Shown here: in pieces, positions 60,201-64,000 of the stretch | Layout of the letters: every line of letters starts with the position of its first letter | How positions within the stretch are numbered: the first letter of the stretch is position 1 | Source: Rutstroemia sp. NJR-2017a BVV2 | Taxonomy: Eukaryota; Ascomycota; Leotiomycetes; Helotiales; Rutstroemiaceae | Length of the DNA stretch: 64,000 nt | Assembly: GCA_002946415.1 (NCBI GenBank) | Contig: NJPS01000031.1 | Span: 496,001-560,000, forward strand | Direction: 5' to 3' | The notes under the pieces: model-generated | What the model was told of the DNA's origin: nothing | The model's database searches: none | Seen by the model: the letters and a program-made list of their open reading frames with translations, nothing else | Translations under genes and position numbers: made by a program

Positions 60201-63200
60201 ATGGAGGCACCTCAGACAATGTTGGCACCTCCTGCTGTGTCGCATCTGCGCGCAGAGGCTGGTTTGATGGAACGGTCTCTGAGCGCAGATATTCGAGAAG
60301 AGAGGGAGGATCTAAGGGAAGCCGCGGAACAGACTCTCAATGTCATTATGGACTTGAGCATGGACGGAACAATAAACTGGGTCAGCCCCTCTTGGACCGA
60401 TGTTATCGGCACAACGTTGGAATCTGTTCAAGGCAAGCCAATTGCGGATATTTTGGTTGCAGATAACGATAAGAATGTCTTTGCCGAGACTGTGGAGACG
60501 ATGAAGAAAGATGATTCACGAAGTCATCTTGTTCGTTTTACAGTTCAATTGGGCCCTGCGTCGAAACTCTTACCCGTTGAAACACTGGATGATGTTAAGG
60601 AAGGCGAAGGCGAAGGCGTGGCAACGCATCAGTCCGAGCCTGTCACAATTGACCTAGAAGCACAAGGTATCATGGTGTACGATCGAGCATCAGAAGAAGA
60701 TAGTCATGTAGGTATTTGTTTTTTGATTCTATTCTTCACACTAATCATTGGCAGACAATGTGGATGATTAGACCTTGGATAGCACCGCGGGAAATCCAGA
60801 TTGACCTCCCTTCTGTCATTGTCGATTCGCTAGGATCTGGTGCAGCAATTCTTGCAAGCCATCTTACAACACTCGCTGAATATGGTCTCGAGGACCCCGC
60901 AAACCATGCTCCACCGCTACCAGTTCTGTGTCGAATTTGCGAACGTCAGATTCCCCCATGGTGGTTCGAAAAACATTCCGATCTCTGTTTGCAAGAACAT
61001 AAAGCGGAAATGGAGGTACAAATGTGCCAGGAGAACTTGATTGAGCATCGTCACGCGATTGTCAAGGTGTTGGATGCTCTGGAAGCTCGCCAAGCACGGC
61101 CAGCTTCGGGAGACCAGCCTATTCTGCCTCAACCACCACAGGCTGAGTACAAAGGATTTCCGATCGGACCGACGAATTCCCAATCCTCCTCAGGTACAGT
61201 GTCACCTGGGACGCCAAGCTCAGGTAGGTCTCGCTCCAGGTCTACCTCGGGATTTGGCCATGCAAGAGCACGTTCTTTTGCACAGCGACGACCTCAAGCT
61301 CGAATTGTTGAACTTCTACTCGATCTTTGCGATACAGCCATGGAGATCAATACCCCTGCCATCAAGGAAGCCTCTACACAAACTCCTGGCGAGTTTCGTA
61401 CACAGTCACCTCAATCGGAATCCCGCATAGCTCAGGTTATGCAATGGCAATCACCAAATATGAGTGCTGTAGATCAAGAAGGGCTGTCGTTGTTGTGTGC
61501 AGACAGTGAGGCGGTCGCTCGGGCCAAAGTGGAAGCCGTGATTCGCCACCGGAGAATTATTGAGTATTCTGAACGTATCCGAATGGAATTTTCGGTGATA
61601 GTGCAAGATTGTATCGACGAAGCCATTCGTAAAGCGTCCCGATTAGCCGCAGGCCAGCTTAGCGACTCAACCGAAGAAGAAGGAACAACACCGGCACAAG
61701 ATGAGGGCTTTTTTGCTGGGTCGTTTGATGGACCTTCTTCTCTTGCTGCAGCACTCCGCGCTAGCGAGCTTGGCTCAACCCACGAGGGTCGTCGATTGTC
61801 TTCTACAGCTGTTTCTACGAGATCCAGCAGCCCCAAAGAATGTCCCACACCAAGGTCACACCAGGGTGCATTAAGTAGCATACTAGGACAATCTCGGGAA
61901 TCAAGAAGAGAATCTCTCTTTTTCGAGAGTGATACAGGTGCGGAGAGCGATGGCGGAAGCGTCAGATCATCGTCTGTCATGGGGCGTCCACCGAGAACGG
62001 AATCACCAGTTTCAGAATTTGGCGATCTTCGACGTCATGCAAGTTCCCGGCAGCAGCATCGACGAAGCATCGTACTCGGTACAGGAACATTGTCACCTCG
62101 GAGACAGGAGTCACCAGTTCGGATGCCACCCCCTTCTTCTCCTTTGCGAATTTCGAAGCCCCGCGGGCTCCCGATTGCGCACGAGGGAGTTGTTTCTCCG
62201 ACACAATCCCCAATGCTTCCTGGTAGTGAGTTCAGTTCACCAGCCTTAGTTGCGTCACACCATCGACGCCAATCTTCGACTGCCGGCTCCGATCCCCGGC
62301 CACCACCGTCTCCTCGTCTTGCCTCAGTCAGTGCTCCACAAGCACGTGCTGTACCCCCTTCGATCAAGGATTTTGAAATCATTAAGCCAATCAGCAAAGG
62401 TGCATTTGGAAGCGTTTATCTATCAAAGAAGAAGTCGACTGGAGACTACTTTGCTATCAAGGTTCTGAAGAAGGCTGATATGGTTGCCAAGAATCAAGTT
62501 ACCAATGTCAAAGCTGAAAGGGCTATCATGATGTGGCAAGGGGAGAGCGATTTTGTTGCAAAGCTTTACTGGACTTTCTCAAGCAAAGATTATCTGTATC
62601 TTGTCATGGAATATCTCAATGGTGGAGATTGTGCGTCTTTAATCAAAGTTCTTGGAGGCCTTCCAGAAGACTGGGCTAAGAAATACCTTGGTGAGGTTAT
62701 TCTTGGCGTAGAGCACCTGCATAATCGAGGGATTGTTCATCGTGATCTCAAACCGGACAATCTTTTGATTGACCAGAAAGGTCATCTGAAGTTGACCGAT
62801 TTTGGGCTATCGAGAATGGGATTGATTGGCCGCCAAAAGCGAGTTCTGAATAGCGCAGCAAATGAGTCAGCCCCAGATCTACTCAAGCAAGGTCCATTCG
62901 CACGCGCAACTTCGATGACATCTTCTCGTGCCTCATCATTCGATTTTCCAGGACACCATTCACCCGGCTCTACTCCTCAAATCACGGCTGATATGGCAGG
63001 TGGTCTAGGAACACCATCTTACTTCAATCTCAGCCGAGAAAATACGATTCACAAAGACAAGGACTCTCGACGCACGTCTGGCCACAGGAGTGACAGCGGT
63101 AGTAGCGATGCACTGACATCTATGTTCAATGCGTTCTCTCTGAACGATAACCAAGGTCAACATCTGCTCAATCAGCGACGAACACCCATTGAAGAAATGA

Positions 63201-64000
63201 GTGAAAATGAAGCCAACGGAACTGCATCTCCTGATCTCTTCCTTCAGCCCATTACCAGTCATGGTTCCGAGCCTAGACACAGTACGCCTCCACAGTCAAG
63301 TATGATGCCACCCCCGATGGCATTATTTGATCCCGACGATAGCAACCGCCGCTTTGTCGGTACACCTGACTATCTTGCCCCGGAAACTGTGAATGGTCTT
63401 AGTCAAGATGAGATGAGCGATTGGTGGTCTGTAGGCTGTATTATGTTTGAGTTCATCTACGGATATCCACCATTCCATGCCAACACACCTGACGAAGTTT
63501 TCGAGAACATTCTTGCTCGACGGATCTCGTGGCCAGATGAGGCGGACGTCGATGTCTCCCCGGAGGCCAAAGATTTGATGAATAAACTTTTGTGCCTAGA
63601 TCCTCACGATCGTCTTGGTGCTAACAAGGAGGACAAATATCCCTCCGGTGGAACTGAGATCAGGAGTCATCCTTGGTTCGACGGTATTGAATGGGACAAA
63701 TTGCTCGAAGACGATGCGCAATTTGTTCCTGCTCCTGAAAATCCTGAAGATACAGAGTACTTTGATTCACGCGGCGCTACTTTGCAGTCTTTTGCGGAGG
63801 AAATGGAGGATCAAACATCTCCTCAGCATGCAACTCCCGGCGCTGAGTATCCTGAGCGCCCCCACGATGCTTTATCTCGAGTTCGGAGTCAGGTCAACAA
63901 CATGAAGCGTAATTTGATGCCGCTGCACATTCCACCTCACGTTCGGGACATGAAGAGCCGACGTCTGAGTGAACCCGTAGTCGCTGATGATTTCGGCAGT
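60201..64000 (+). CDS. Rim15-type AGC protein kinase (truncated by window)
   Basis: Nutrient-sensing Ser/Thr kinase acting in quiescence and stress entry downstream of TOR and PKA in yeast. Exon 1 is 60201-60707 and exon 2 runs from 60755 past the window end; no stop is reached. A PAS-like region lies around residues 45-95 (MDLSMDGTINWVSPSWTDVI, VQGKPIADILVADN). A zinc-finger-like C2HC motif follows (CRICERQIPPWWFEKHSDLC). The middle is Ser/Pro-rich. The kinase domain begins FEIIKPISKGAFGSVYLSKK and has FAIKVLKKADM, IVHRDLKPDNLLID and LTDFGLSRMG. A long insertion then precedes RRFVGTPDYLAPETVNG, the split catalytic layout characteristic of Rim15. The AGC C-tail follows. A receiver domain is expected beyond the edge. 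Confidence 0.95.

Overview
This window is nuclear DNA from a filamentous ascomycete (Pezizomycotina). Genes carry short introns of about 45-75 bases with GT...AG ends. There is a Botrytis/Sclerotinia-like mix of housekeeping, secreted and signalling genes, and intergenic spaces are long and rich in simple repeats. A helotialean (Leotiomycetes) origin is my impression from protein sequence, not something I could test. No prokaryotic, viral or intact transposon features were seen.

Layout: 0-1.4 kb, homeobox regulator cut by the left edge (-). 1.9-4.7 kb, secreted serine carboxypeptidase (-). 5.8-6.7 kb, Ran GTPase (-). 7.5-8.3 kb, Nas2/PSMD9 proteasome assembly chaperone (-). 9.1-12.4 kb, RhoGEF with DH and PH regions (+). 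12.4-16.8 kb, repeat-bearing spacer. 16.85-17.3 kb, small membrane protein (+). 17.3-21.1 kb, spacer. 21.1-21.7 kb, Rtc3-like SBDS-fold protein (-). 22.3-23.1 kb, unknown protein (-). 23.5-24.2 kb, OPA3-like protein (-). 25.3-28.3 kb, polo kinase (+). 28.3-29.9 kb, two decayed coding relics. 30.3-32.3 kb, secreted GH17 cell-wall glucanase (-). 33.9-35.1 kb, a coding relic with many in-frame stops (-). 36.7-38.6 kb, eIF3d (+). 39.4-40.4 kb, short-chain dehydrogenase (+). 41.1-43.1 kb, prenylcysteine oxidase/lyase-like protein (+). 43.5-44.8 kb, bZIP regulator (-). 46.4-47.4 kb, lysophospholipid acyltransferase (+). 47.8-48.3 kb, small tail-anchored protein (+). 51.2-52.5 kb, cyclase-family protein (-). 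53.6-54.4 kb, alpha/beta hydrolase (+). 54.4-60.2 kb, gene-poor spacer. 60.2 kb to the right edge, Rim15-type kinase (+), incomplete.

The genes do not form one pathway or a biosynthetic cluster. Themes are growth control and polarity (Ran, RhoGEF, polo kinase, Rim15), protein homeostasis (Nas2, eIF3d), cell surface and secretion (carboxypeptidase, GH17) and lipid metabolism. The most unusual material is the set of decayed genes. The one at 33.9-35.1 kb keeps one reading frame and two phase-correct introns across seven in-frame stops with no frameshift. That is the pattern left by point mutation such as RIP, or, less likely, by stop-codon recoding. Exon joins quoted here were checked by hand for frame and splice consensus, except in the carboxypeptidase.
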